Part shown: positions 56,230 through 64,000 of the stretch, in pieces | Numbering within the stretch: the stretch's first letter is position 1 | Layout of the letters: every line of letters begins with the position of its first letter | Source of the DNA: Nostoc sp. 106C | Lineage (GTDB): Bacteria > Cyanobacteriota > Cyanobacteriia > Cyanobacteriales > Nostocaceae | DNA: 64,000 nt | Direction of reading: 5' to 3' | Assembly: GCF_002154725.1 (NCBI RefSeq) | Contig: NZ_MTAW01000089.1 | Span: forward strand, 124,001-188,000 | Translations under genes and position numbers: made by a program | Notes under the pieces: model-generated | Told to the model about the DNA's origin: nothing | Database searches by the model: none | What the model saw: only the letters and a program-made list of their open reading frames with translations

Positions 56230-57651
56230 TTAATCTAATTTGTAAGCAATTTTGGCGAGGTCGTAAGCCAGTGCCTGAGCCATTTCGTAGCCTTCCTCTT
56301 CTTCTACTAACCCACGCACTACCAATCCAGCCAACCAGTTACAAGCTACACGTCGCCAAACAGTATGGCGGGCGGGAATAGAAACAAAAGCCCGTGTATC
56401 ATCATTAAACCCAGCAGTATTGTAAAGACCGGCAGTTTCCATCACCCGATCGAAGTAGCGCTCCATACCATTCACGCTGTCGTGAAACCACCAAGGCGGC
56501 CCGAGTAATACAGCAGGATAATGACCAGCTAGCGGCGCTAATTCCCGGCTGTAAGTGCTTTCATCCATGCCAAACAGAATGAGGTGAAAATTCTTGTGAT
56601 TACCGTAGGCTGATAACAACGGACGTAGATTTTGAGTCCACTCTAGTTGCAATGGGATATCAGCACCTTTATCAGACCCAAAGCGATCAAAGATTGCAGG
56701 GTTATGGTTGCGTGTAACACCACAATGCATTTGCATGACTAAGCCATCTTCCACACTCATCCGCGCCATTTCCACGAACATATGACCAGTGAATTGCTGT
56801 GCATCAAATGAATTGAGCTTGCCGATTAATGCTCTAGCAAAGATAGCCTCTGCTTCTTGGTCAGAAAGCTGTGTGGTATAAGGTGTAGCTGCACTGTGGT
56901 CGGTAGCAGTCGCACCCATCTTTTTAAAGTAAGCTCGACGTTCTTCTAAAACCTGGATAAAAGTAGTGTAATTGCTGATTTCTCTATCTACAGTGCTTTC
57001 CAACTTGGCAAGATTTTCGCGCCAACTTGGAGTGTCTAGGTTAACTACTGCATCTGGTCGAAAGGTAGGTCTAATTTGAGTCCAACCTTCTTGGTGTAAG
57101 GATTGATGGTGTTCAAGGTTATCACTAGCTGCATCGGTGGTACAAAGCACTTCAATGTGAAAGCGTTTAAATAGCGCACGCGGTGAGAACTCAGGTAAGG
57201 CTAACTGTTCTGCCAAGTAATCGTAGATATGTCCAGCATTGCGAGAAGTTAAAGGCTCATCCACTCCAAAGACGTTAGTTAGTTCGTCTTTCAACCACAA
57301 CCCAGAGGGAGTGCCCCGAAATAAGTAAAAATGGTCGGCGAAAAGCTGCCAGATTTTGCGGTGGTCGGTTTCTACTGGCGAACCATCAGTAGTAGGGATA
57401 CCGAGAGATTCCAGAGGTATACCCCGACTATAGAGCAGCCGGAAAATGTAGTGATCGGGGATAATCAATAATTCAGTCGGCGAACCAAAACGGGCTGCTG
57501 GATTAGCTAACAAAGCTGGGTCAACGTGACCGTGTGGGCAAACCAGAGGTAGAGAGGAAATGCTGTCAAAAAATTGACGGGCTAGTTGTCTTTGAAATGG
57601 TTCTGGAGCAAAACAGCGATCGCGAGATAAACTCCATGTTTTAGTTAACAT
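56230..57651 (-). CDS. uxaC: Glucuronate isomerase
   Basis: A 473-residue metal-dependent isomerase of the amidohydrolase fold, converting D-glucuronate to D-fructuronate (and galacturonate to tagaturonate). The metal-binding HxH is H40/H42 in CPHGHVDP near the N-terminus. QMHCGVTRNHNP in the middle and GFNDDTRAFVSIPARHTVWRR (written in two parts: GFNDDTRAFVSI, PARHTVWRR) near the end are family landmarks. Length is typical. It lies 32 nt downstream of the NDH-2 gene and upstream of uxuB on the same strand, inside the LacI-linked sugar-acid cluster. Confidence 0.93.
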   Translation of the reverse strand: MLTKTWSLSRDRCFAPEPFQRQLARQFFDSISSLPLVCPHGHVDPALLANPAARFGSPTELLIIPDHYIFRLLYSRGIPLESLGIPTTDGSPVETDHRKIWQLFADHFYLFRGTPSGLWLKDELTNVFGVDEPLTSRNAGHIYDYLAEQLALPEFSPRALFKRFHIEVLCTTDAASDNLEHHQSLHQEGWTQIRPTFRPDAVVNLDTPSWRENLAKLESTVDREISNYTTFIQVLEERRAYFKKMGATATDHSAATPYTTQLSDQEAEAIFARALIGKLNSFDAQQFTGHMFVEMARMSVEDGLVMQMHCGVTRNHNPAIFDRFGSDKGADIPLQLEWTQNLRPLLSAYGNHKNFHLILFGMDESTYSRELAPLAGHYPAVLLGPPWWFHDSVNGMERYFDRVMETAGLYNTAGFNDDTRAFVSIPARHTVWRRVACNWLAGLVVRGLVEEEEGYEMAQALAYDLAKIAYKLD

Positions 57652-57683
57652 CTTTTTGTCTGGTTAAAGTTAGTTAATGATGC

Positions 57684-58985
57684 TCACTCACTTGGCTGCA
57701 ATTCTTGACCTGTAATCAATCTGGCTCCCCGTTTGCGAGTGACGTAGTTCGATGCCCACTGGAGCATCACGATTAATTTATTGTCAAACTCAATTAAGAA
57801 ATAGATATGAATCAATAGCCAAAATAGCCATGCAACAAAACCTGTAAGTTTGATAAAACCTAAATCTACAACGGCGGAATTGTGGCCAATCATTGCTAAA
57901 CTGCCGCGGTCGATGTAAGAAAATTGTGGCAAAGTTTTATTGTGTAGCCGCTGTTTAATTAATGCTGCTACATATTCTCCTTCCTGCTTTGCTACAGGTG
58001 CAACACCAGGTAGAGGCTTACCATTTTGATGTGAAAAATTTGCTAAGTCACCAATTACAAAAATATTCGGATAGCCTTTAATACTCAAGTCAGGTTCAAC
58101 AATGACTCTCCCGACGCGATCGCATTCTACACCTGTGCGTTCTGCTAATACTTTCCCTATTGGCGAAGCTTGAACGCCTGCTGCCCATAATATAGTTTTT
58201 GAGGCAATCTCTTTCACCTCATCCTCTTGTTTGATGGTAACAAGATCGTTTTCAATATTTGTTACCAAAGTTTTTGTTTGCACCTCCACACCAAATCGTC
58301 GCAGAGATGCTGCTGCTGCTTGTGATAATTCTGGTACGTAAGGTGGCAGGATGCGATCCATACCTTCAAGAAGTAAGATTTTCGTTTCTGATGTGTCGAT
58401 ATTGCGGAAATCTTGTTTGAGGGTTTCGTAGGCTAAATCTGCAAGTGCGCCTGCTAACTCGACTCCGGTAGGGCCACCACCAACAATGATAAAAGTTAAC
58501 CAAGCACGGCGTTTTTCTAGATCTGTTTCTTTTTCTGCTGCTTCAAATGCCATAAAAATTCGGCGGCGCATTTCGATAGCATCTTCTACAGTTTTTAAAC
58601 CAGGGGCAAATTCTTCCCATTGGTCTTTACCAAAATAGGAATGCTTTACACCTGTGGCAATAATTAATGTGTCATAGGGTATTGCTTGATCGCCTACGAT
58701 CGCTTTTTGTGCTTGGGGATCGATATCAGTAACTTCACCCAGCATAACTTTTGTATTTTTGCTTTTACTAAGTACTGCTCGCAAAGGTGAAGAAATATCA
58801 GCAGGTGATAGCGTACCTGTAGCAACCTGGTATAAGAGGGGTTGAAAGAGGTGAAAGTTACGTTTATCAATGAGAGTAACGTTAACATTAGCTTTGGAGA
58901 GAGAATGTGCAGTGTACAATCCGCCAAAGCCACCACCAACAATCACAACTTTATGAGATGAATTATTCTCAATTGAACCTATCAT
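57684..58985 (-). CDS. ndh: Type II NADH dehydrogenase (NDH-2)
   Basis: A 433-residue FAD-dependent, non-proton-pumping NADH:quinone oxidoreductase. FAD-binding GGGFGGLYTA (17-26) and NADH-binding GGGPTGVELAGAL (about 169-181), plus the FAD contact GDLANF and PGVAPVAKQEG. The hydrophobic C-terminus (LTGFVAWLFWLLIHIYFLIEF) attaches it to the membrane. It sits between lacI and uxaC with 32 nt to uxaC. In this setting it could balance NADH during sugar-acid use, but it may be an unrelated gene caught in the operon. Confidence 0.88.
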   Translation of the reverse strand: MIGSIENNSSHKVVIVGGGFGGLYTAHSLSKANVNVTLIDKRNFHLFQPLLYQVATGTLSPADISSPLRAVLSKSKNTKVMLGEVTDIDPQAQKAIVGDQAIPYDTLIIATGVKHSYFGKDQWEEFAPGLKTVEDAIEMRRRIFMAFEAAEKETDLEKRRAWLTFIIVGGGPTGVELAGALADLAYETLKQDFRNIDTSETKILLLEGMDRILPPYVPELSQAAAASLRRFGVEVQTKTLVTNIENDLVTIKQEDEVKEIASKTILWAAGVQASPIGKVLAERTGVECDRVGRVIVEPDLSIKGYPNIFVIGDLANFSHQNGKPLPGVAPVAKQEGEYVAALIKQRLHNKTLPQFSYIDRGSLAMIGHNSAVVDLGFIKLTGFVAWLFWLLIHIYFLIEFDNKLIVMLQWASNYVTRKRGARLITGQELQPSE

Positions 58986-59113
58986 AAGACATATTTTTGG
59001 ATGTTATAGGTGTGAAATTGATACGGAAAAGGCTGTTTTAAAATGTTGAATCACAAATTTTTAAGTATATAAAATTTGATTTATTATTAACAGTGGTTTT
59101 TACTTAATTAAAA

Positions 59114-60151
59114 TCATTTACGGCGATTGTTTACTACCGCACTACTACCCCGCTTTAACAAATAAGGAGATAAAACGCAGTTTTTTACAGTTTTTTCCTG
59201 TAATAAATCGAGTAACATTTGCATTGCAGAACGACCAATTTCTAACATTGGCTGGCGAACTGTGGTGAGTGGAGGGGTGAGGTAACCTCCCAGAGCAACA
59301 CCATCAAATCCCACTATGCTTAAGTCTTGCGGAACCGAAATTCCTAGTTCTTGACAGGCTAAAACAGCACCTACCGCTACCATATCGTTGTAACAAAAGA
59401 TGCCTGTCACTCCAGTTGCAACTAGTTTAGGTAGCATCTGTTGACCTGTAAAAACATCGCTTGTTCTGACATTATATTCATCACTAATTGCTACCCAATA
59501 AGCCTTTTGGGGTAAACCTGCTTCACTCAAAGCTTTTTGATATCCTTCTAAACGCTGCTGATTTGACCTGCTGCGATCGCTTACACCCAGGTATCCTATA
59601 GAAGTGTGTCCCAAACTGACTAGATGTTCTACGGCTAATCTAGCGCCTAAACAGTCGTCTACTGACACTGAGTGAAATATTTCCGGTGGATCTTGAGTTT
59701 GGCTATGAATAAATACTGTTGGTACAGCAATTTGTCCTAGCTGTTTTGTATCCTGTTTACTAATGCGTGAATCAGCCACTAGAATACCGTCCACTCTCCG
59801 GCGATGAAAATTATCAATAGCTGCTATTTCCAGATCGACATCTCGGTGTGAAGTACTCAACAACACACTTAAACCTGATGTTCTGGCTATCTGTTCTATT
59901 CCCTCTACTACTTCCGAAAAAAAGGGATCTGCTATTGAAGTTACTACTACCCCAATAGTATTAGTACGTTGAGTTTGTAAACTTTGCGCAATACTATTAG
60001 GAACATAACCCATCTCCCGCGCCAGCTGCTTAATTTCCTCTCTTACCTTAGGGCTAATTAGAGTACTATCTCGTAAAGCGCGTGAAACCGTGGTGTGAGA
60101 AACTCCTGCTTTTCGAGCAATATCTTCTATTGAGATTTTTCGTTTACTCAT
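59114..60151 (-). CDS. LacI-family transcriptional regulator of the sugar-acid cluster
   Basis: A 345-residue LacI/GalR repressor. HTH IEDIARKAGVSHTTVSRAL at about 8-26, hinge helix PNSIAQSLQTQRTNTIGVV, then a periplasmic-binding-protein-like sensor domain (ADPFFSEVVEGIEQIA; DGILVADSRI; FCYNDMVAVGAVLA; IVGFDGVALGGYLTPPLTTV). The ligand is unknown; a sugar acid such as gluconate or mannonate is likely from the neighbours. A perfect LacI-type palindrome lies 20 nt upstream of its start, between it and the divergent gluconokinase gene, so autoregulation is likely. Confidence 0.9.
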   Translation of the reverse strand: MSKRKISIEDIARKAGVSHTTVSRALRDSTLISPKVREEIKQLAREMGYVPNSIAQSLQTQRTNTIGVVVTSIADPFFSEVVEGIEQIARTSGLSVLLSTSHRDVDLEIAAIDNFHRRRVDGILVADSRISKQDTKQLGQIAVPTVFIHSQTQDPPEIFHSVSVDDCLGARLAVEHLVSLGHTSIGYLGVSDRSRSNQQRLEGYQKALSEAGLPQKAYWVAISDEYNVRTSDVFTGQQMLPKLVATGVTGIFCYNDMVAVGAVLACQELGISVPQDLSIVGFDGVALGGYLTPPLTTVRQPMLEIGRSAMQMLLDLLQEKTVKNCVLSPYLLKRGSSAVVNNRRK

Positions 60152-60170
60152 TTGTTATCTTACTTTATTT

Positions 60171-60186
60171 ATGCACACGTGTGCAT
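60171..60186. promoter_or_regulatory. Predicted LacI-family operator (lacI-gntK divergent promoter)
   Basis: Perfect 16-bp palindrome atgcacacgtgtgcat with a central CG, the form usual for LacI/GalR operators. It is 20 bp upstream of the regulator and 40 bp upstream of gluconokinase. The same 16 bp recur at 61286-61301. Confidence 0.75.
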
Positions 60187-60225
60187 TATAATATCAATTA
60201 TTAGAAAAATTGAGCCACTTGTCAA

Positions 60226-60711
60226 ATGATTATTCTCGTAATGGGTGTTTCTGGATCTGGCAAAACCACCGTAGGAAAATTGCTAGCAGATTCGTTAGGC
60301 TGGGGATTTAGCGACGCTGATGCTTTCCACTCGCCGGAGAATGTCGAAAAAATGCGGCAAGGTATTCCCTTGAGTGAGGCTGATAGGAAGCCTTGGTTAC
60401 AAGATTTACAAACAGCTATTAAACATTGGCTACAAGAAAATAAAAATGTGGTGCTAGCGTGTTCAGCGTTAAAAGACAGTTATCGCCAATTTCTGGTAGT
60501 GGATAGCAATCGTGTTAAGCTAGTCTACCTTAAAGGATCTTACCAGTTGATTCAAAAACGGTTGCAAGAGCGTCAGAATCACTATATGAGCGATCAACTC
60601 CTTACCAGCCAGTTTGAGACTCTTGAAGAACCATTAGAAACCATATATATAGATATTGCAGAGCCTCCTCAGGCAATTGTCCAGAACATTAGAACAATTT
60701 TAGGGATTTAA
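60226..60711 (+). CDS. gntK: Gluconokinase
   Basis: A 161-residue P-loop kinase (GntK/shikimate-kinase-like family) that phosphorylates D-gluconate to 6-phosphogluconate. Walker A is GVSGSGKTT (7-15); DADAFHSPENVEKMRQGIPLSEADRKPWL (in two parts: DADAFHSPENVEKM, IPLSEADRKPWL) is the gluconate-binding signature; CSALKDSYR and the YLKGS lid region follow. Length is typical. It is transcribed divergently from lacI, across the shared operator, and is the likely exit step of the sugar-acid cluster into the pentose phosphate pathway. Confidence 0.93.
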   Translation: MIILVMGVSGSGKTTVGKLLADSLGWGFSDADAFHSPENVEKMRQGIPLSEADRKPWLQDLQTAIKHWLQENKNVVLACSALKDSYRQFLVVDSNRVKLVYLKGSYQLIQKRLQERQNHYMSDQLLTSQFETLEEPLETIYIDIAEPPQAIVQNIRTILGI

Positions 60712-60836
60712 CGGAAACAAAAAATATTAATTGCAGCTCTACGAATACAGAATATTTTGGCAACTAAATTACATTAGACGTCAATCTCAAGATAATATAC
60801 AAGCGATCGCCTAACTGCGATCAAAGGAGGGAACAA

Positions 60837-61181
60837 ATGTTTCTCAGATTAGCGCAACAACATCGAGAATTCGTCAAAGACTTGGTAATGAACCTGCAAG
60901 TCTTGGCAATTGTACTCGATCGAAGGGGTTATCCAGCCTCTTGTTATACCTGCGGCGACCAAATGAACAGCGGTTCATTTATGGTTAGCTTGGGAGAAAA
61001 TCACCTGATTCGGTTTTTAGTATCTGATTACGGTATTACATGGACAGAAATGAAGGATGACCACGAATTCATGAAGTTAGAAGGTGCAGAAGCGATAAAT
61101 CAACTACAAGAGTTGGCTAATAGCATCAAGTATCTGAGTACTGATAATCAAATTGACAAAGTCAATAATATTTGTTGTTAG
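60837..61181 (+). CDS. Small conserved cyanobacterial protein (DUF1815-like)
   Basis: A 114-residue soluble protein with an excellent aaaggaggg site. Its opening MFLRLAQQHREFVKDLVMNL and the core CYTCGDQMNSGSFMVSLGEN, then IRFLVSDYGITWTEM, resemble DUF1815, a cyanobacteria-restricted family of unknown function. A CxxC pair (C57, C60) and a terminal CC are visible. No domain of known function. It lies 125 nt after gntK but is likely a separate gene, because a strong ribosome-binding site and a HIP1 motif lie between them. Confidence 0.65.
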   Translation: MFLRLAQQHREFVKDLVMNLQVLAIVLDRRGYPASCYTCGDQMNSGSFMVSLGENHLIRFLVSDYGITWTEMKDDHEFMKLEGAEAINQLQELANSIKYLSTDNQIDKVNNICC

Positions 61182-61497
61182 CTTCATGTAGATACATTGC
61201 TCTTCTATTTGATTTGTACAATTAGATGTGAAAAAACTTAATAGATAATTTTGCACAGATGTGTAAGGATTAAAAATAACAGTTTATGCACACGTGTGCA
61301 TAAATAAAGTTAGAAAAATCATTTCACAAATCAATTTCATAAACTTGCTTTATTTCAGCTAGCAATACAACTTTAAAAGTAGCGATCGAAGGAATATTCG
61401 TTCGTAGGCAGGACTTTAGCTTTGAATTTTTAAGCACGTTTTGTGCTGGCTACAAATTGATAAAAGTCAAAACAAATAGATATATAAAAAGAATTTT
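61182..61497. other. Intergenic region upstream of the desaturase-fold gene, about 315 bp
   Basis: No gene. It contains the second copy of the LacI-type operator (61283-61304) and AT-rich sequence likely to hold the promoter of the gene at 61498. Confidence 0.5.
61283..61304. promoter_or_regulatory. Second predicted LacI-family operator
   Basis: Perfect 22-bp palindrome whose central 16 bp are identical to the lacI-gntK operator, extended by ttt and aaa on the two sides. It is about 193 bp upstream of the desaturase-fold gene. Confidence 0.7.
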
Positions 61498-62580
61498 ATG
61501 GAACCCAAGTTTACACATAGAGATTACAGTTTAGTTGGTTCGGAATCGGTGAAAGCTGTTGAGAAAGGTCTGTCATGCGTGCAGTGGTATAGAAGCCCAG
61601 TTCCGCGCCAGCAACTCAAAGAATTGATGAAGCGTAGCGATATGCCAGCACTGCGAGATACTGTGTTGTGGTTCGCACTCATTATTACATCTGGTGCGAT
61701 CGCCTATATTAGTTGGGGTACTTGGTTCGCAATCCCAGCATTTTTAGTTTATGGCTGGCTGTATGCAGGAGCAGCCGACTCGCGTTGGCATGAGTGCAGT
61801 CATGGTACAGCGTTCAAAACTAAATGGCTCAACGATTTGGTTTATCAAATTGCATCGTTTATGGTGCTGCGTGAGTCTACATTATGGCGCTGGAGTCACT
61901 CTCGACACCATACAGATACCCTGATCGTTGGTCGCGATCCCGAAATCGCCTCACCGCGTCCGCCAAGCTTCATTAATATAGGGCTGAATCTCCTCAATCT
62001 CAAGACTGGATTGAAGGAACTGCGTCAGATTGTGCGTCACTCATTTGGTTTGCTGTCGGCTGAAGAGAAGAGTTACGTTCCCGAACGCGAACACAACAAC
62101 GTCATTCTAACTGCACGGATTGATCTGGCGATTTTCATGGGCGTCATAGCTTGGTCAATTGCGATCGCTAGTTGGATGCCACTAATGTTTATTGGTCTGC
62201 CTTCATTCTACGGTGCTTCGTTACACGTATTTTTTGGCATGACACAACACGCTGGATTAGCCGAAGACGTGCAGGATCACCGTCTGAATTCGCGCACCGT
62301 GTACATGAATCCTGTATTGCGCTTTTTGTATTGGAATATGAATTATCATGTCGAGCATCATATGTTCCCAATGGTGCCATACCATGCGCTTCCGTCACTG
62401 CATGAAGTTATCAAGCATGATGTTCCGCCTGCATATTCAAGCTGCTGGGAAGCTTATAAGGAAATTATTCCCGCCTTGATTCAGCAGCGCCAAGACCCGA
62501 ATTACTTTGTGGTGCGAAAACTACCAGTAACAGAAACAACAAAGATAAAAGCGATCGCAACCCCACAATCCGCCGTTTAA
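61498..62580 (+). CDS. Fatty acid desaturase-superfamily membrane di-iron enzyme (MocD/DesA-like)
   Basis: A 360-residue integral membrane protein. Histidine boxes are HECSH (98-102), HSRHH (134-138) and HVEHH (in NMNYHVEHHMFP). Hydrophobic helices lie around 57-90 and 205-245. The N-terminal MEPKFTHRDYSLVG segment and ADSRWHECSHGTAF recall the group containing rhizobial MocD-type oxygenases as well as acyl desaturases, so lipid desaturation should not be assumed. The upstream palindrome identical to the sugar-acid operator suggests control by the LacI regulator (inference). Substrate unknown. Confidence 0.75.
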   Translation: MEPKFTHRDYSLVGSESVKAVEKGLSCVQWYRSPVPRQQLKELMKRSDMPALRDTVLWFALIITSGAIAYISWGTWFAIPAFLVYGWLYAGAADSRWHECSHGTAFKTKWLNDLVYQIASFMVLRESTLWRWSHSRHHTDTLIVGRDPEIASPRPPSFINIGLNLLNLKTGLKELRQIVRHSFGLLSAEEKSYVPEREHNNVILTARIDLAIFMGVIAWSIAIASWMPLMFIGLPSFYGASLHVFFGMTQHAGLAEDVQDHRLNSRTVYMNPVLRFLYWNMNYHVEHHMFPMVPYHALPSLHEVIKHDVPPAYSSCWEAYKEIIPALIQQRQDPNYFVVRKLPVTETTKIKAIATPQSAV

Positions 62581-62639
62581 CCTTCTGTTAGGCTGCGCGA
62601 TCGCAGAGGCATACTAGTTGAGGATAACTCAGCCTGGTG

Positions 62640-62849
62640 GAACTTGTGTTCTCAATGAAAGAACTTGTGTTCTGAACCAAAAAACTTGTGTTCTCAATGA
62701 AAGAACTTATGTTCTGAACCAAAGCACTTGTGTTCTCAACGAAGGAACTTATGTTCTGAACCAAAGCACTTGTGTTCTCAACGAAGGAACTTGTGTTCTG
62801 AACCAAAGCACTTGTGTTCTCAACGAAGGAACTTGTGTTCTCAACGAAA
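62640..62849. repeat. 21-bp tandem repeat array D (10 units)
   Basis: Ten consecutive 21-bp units, starting every 21 bp from 62640. Two forms alternate: gaacttgtgttctcaacgaag-like and gaacttgtgttctgaaccaaa-like. Each unit contains an agaac-type inverted repeat (gaac ... gttc). One plus-strand frame reads TCVLNER TCVLNQK and so on. It ends 20 bp before the next gene. Confidence 0.9.
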
Positions 62850-62868
62850 GAACGTTAATTGAATTATT

Positions 62869-63396
62869 ATGCGTAAACTCAAGTATCATGTTGCCTGTAC
62901 TGTAGATGGCTTTATCGCCCACAAAGACCACACAATCGAAGGATTTATCCCAGAGGGCGACCATGTAACCGACTATTTAGAATCGCTCCAGAATGATTAT
63001 GATATCGTCTTGATGGGACGTAAAACATACGAGTTTGGATTTCAGTTTGGTGTAACTAATCCCTATCCTTTGATGAAACAGTATGTGCTGTCACGCACTA
63101 TGGAAACCAGCCCCGATCCAAATGTAGAGCTAGTTTCAGAGAATATCATAGACTTTGTAAGAGAACTGAAAACAGGAACAGGTAAGGATATTTATCTCTG
63201 TGGGGGAGCATATTTAGCAACTACACTTTTAACAGAAAATTTGATTAATGAAATCATCCTCAAGGTCAATCCGGTAGTTTTTGGCTCAGGTATTCCATTG
63301 TTTTCTGAAGCCATTAAGCAGACTGATCTGGAACTCATCGACAGCAAAATTTACAAAACTGGCGTCATTTTACTTACTTATAGAGTGAAACATTGA
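62869..63396 (+). CDS. Dihydrofolate reductase-family protein (RibD C-terminal domain type)
   Basis: A 175-residue NADPH-dependent reductase of the DHFR/RibD_C superfamily. YHVACTVDGFIA (6-17), DIVLMGRKTYEFGF, QYVLSRTM, IYLCGGAYLATTLL and VNPVVFGSGIPLF are the expected strand-loop motifs. It is a stand-alone reductase domain without the RibD deaminase, as in many proteins of unknown substrate. The ATG at 62869 directly follows repeat array D. Confidence 0.85.
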   Translation: MRKLKYHVACTVDGFIAHKDHTIEGFIPEGDHVTDYLESLQNDYDIVLMGRKTYEFGFQFGVTNPYPLMKQYVLSRTMETSPDPNVELVSENIIDFVRELKTGTGKDIYLCGGAYLATTLLTENLINEIILKVNPVVFGSGIPLFSEAIKQTDLELIDSKIYKTGVILLTYRVKH

Positions 63397-63503
63397 AGCG
63401 TTGGACGTTGTTGTTCTTGAGAATTATCGCTAAAGCGCGATCGCCCACTTTTAAAAGTGTCAAAATCAAGTAGGCGATTTTGAAAAACAATCTGGAGAGC
63501 AAC

Positions 63504-64000
63504 TTGCCTAAATCGATTCAATCCATTCAACCACCACTAAAATTTATTCCTCCACGCTTCAACGTAGCCATACTCCAGATTACCAAGTGGTTGCTGCCAG
63601 TATTGTTGCGTTTTCGGCTTCGACCTTGGTTACCAGCAGGTATTATCCAGATTGAAGCTAAAAATGCTGAGGTGTTAGCCCAGCTTTATGAAAAGTTTCA
63701 AGCTGGCAAAATTCGCTTTTTGCTGGCGTTTCGGCATCCTGAGGTAGACGATCCCCTCAGTATGTTCTATCTACTTTCCCGGATTGTGCCACGAGTTGCT
63801 CGTCAGGAAGGAATAAAGTTGCAATCTCCGGTTCACTCTCACTTTCTCTACGACAGGGGTATGACTTTGTGGGCTGGTGACTGGCTGGGTTGGTTTTTTT
63901 CTTTACTGGGAGGTGTAGCAATTCGGCGGGGTAAGCGATTAGATAGGCAAGCTATCCAAACAGCACGAGAGTTATTTGCCAATAGCAAAATCCCGATCGC
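63504..64000 (+). CDS. Partial: 1-acyl-sn-glycerol-3-phosphate acyltransferase (PlsC-like)
   Basis: The first 165 codons of a plus-strand gene cut by the window end. The TTG at 63504 is preceded by ggagag 5 nt upstream; the frame upstream of it has a stop before any ATG. The PlsC family motif H(x4)D is visible in FRHPEVDDPLSMF, and motif II-like GGVAIRRGKRLDRQAI follows. N-terminal hydrophobic residues (WLLPVLLRFRLRPWLP) may be a membrane anchor. Members transfer acyl groups to glycerol phosphates. The rest of the protein and its true end lie outside the window. Confidence 0.7.
   Translation, partial: MPKSIQSIQPPLKFIPPRFNVAILQITKWLLPVLLRFRLRPWLPAGIIQIEAKNAEVLAQLYEKFQAGKIRFLLAFRHPEVDDPLSMFYLLSRIVPRVARQEGIKLQSPVHSHFLYDRGMTLWAGDWLGWFFSLLGGVAIRRGKRLDRQAIQTARELFANSKIPI

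Noticed and set aside
62640-62849. Possible CRISPR array
   Set aside because: The 21-bp units follow one another without spacers, and no cas gene is nearby. The same holds for arrays at 12732, 25239 and 46956.

Overview
The window reads as chromosomal DNA of a filamentous, probably heterocyst-forming (Nostocales-type) cyanobacterium. Reasons: the HIP1 octamer gcgatcgc is very frequent; cyanobacteria-specific families occur (Ycf51/DUF2518, DUF3611, probably DUF1815); there are two giant Ser/Thr kinase - AAA ATPase - histidine kinase hybrids; and the intergenic space is rich in heptanucleotide repeats and MITE-like elements. Gene density is moderate and gaps are AT-rich. No phage, conjugative module, complete IS element or CRISPR array is visible.

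Layout. 0-6 kb: the start of a two-partner-secretion transporter (cut by the window edge), a YaaW-like protein overlapping an O-antigen ligase-type membrane protein, Ycf51, and a delta-9-type desaturase. 6.7-9.2 kb: an overlapping dehydrogenase/aminotransferase pair. 10-14.3 kb: a Crp-type regulator, a single-domain response regulator, and a minus-strand pair made of a TROVE-like/vWA protein and an uncharacterised protein. 14.5-35 kb: an aldo/keto reductase, the two giant kinases (15969-21815 and 29077-34482), a DUF697 GTPase, a nucleoside-salvage group (ribokinase, yeast-type cytosine deaminase, nucleoside hydrolase), a pentapeptide-repeat protein, and a short Rieske protein divergent from an atypical Fur-family regulator. 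35-50 kb: a possible alpha/alpha-toroid membrane protein with an SDR, a subtilase, tandem crcB fluoride channels, tRNA-Ala(TGC), trhO, tspO, a RecQ helicase, a NarL-type regulator, era, and an M14 aspartoacylase-like gene broken by one in-frame stop. 50-64 kb: an alpha/beta hydrolase, hypothetical genes, a sugar-acid cluster, a desaturase-fold gene, a RibD/DHFR-type reductase and the start of a PlsC-type acyltransferase.

The most interesting functional unit is the sugar-acid cluster at 53960-60711. It encodes UxaC (glucuronate isomerase), a UxuB-type SDR (fructuronate reductase), a LarA-family nickel-pincer enzyme, an NDH-2 NADH dehydrogenase, a LacI regulator and, divergently, gluconokinase. 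UxuA and KdgK are not present here. If the LarA homologue is a D-gluconate/D-mannonate 2-epimerase, the cluster gives a route from glucuronate through fructuronate, mannonate and gluconate to 6-phosphogluconate that needs no dehydratase. A perfect 16-bp palindrome between lacI and gntK is repeated, inside a longer palindrome, about 180 bp upstream of the desaturase-fold gene at 61498. This suggests that the gene belongs to the same LacI regulon.

At the repeat level, four loci (12.7, 25.2, 47.0 and 62.7 kb) carry unrelated tandem arrays that share an exact 21-bp unit. Each can be read as an open frame with a 7-residue period. Several paired short elements with inverted ends (9404/15777, 22051/37921, 22243/46872) look like MITEs.
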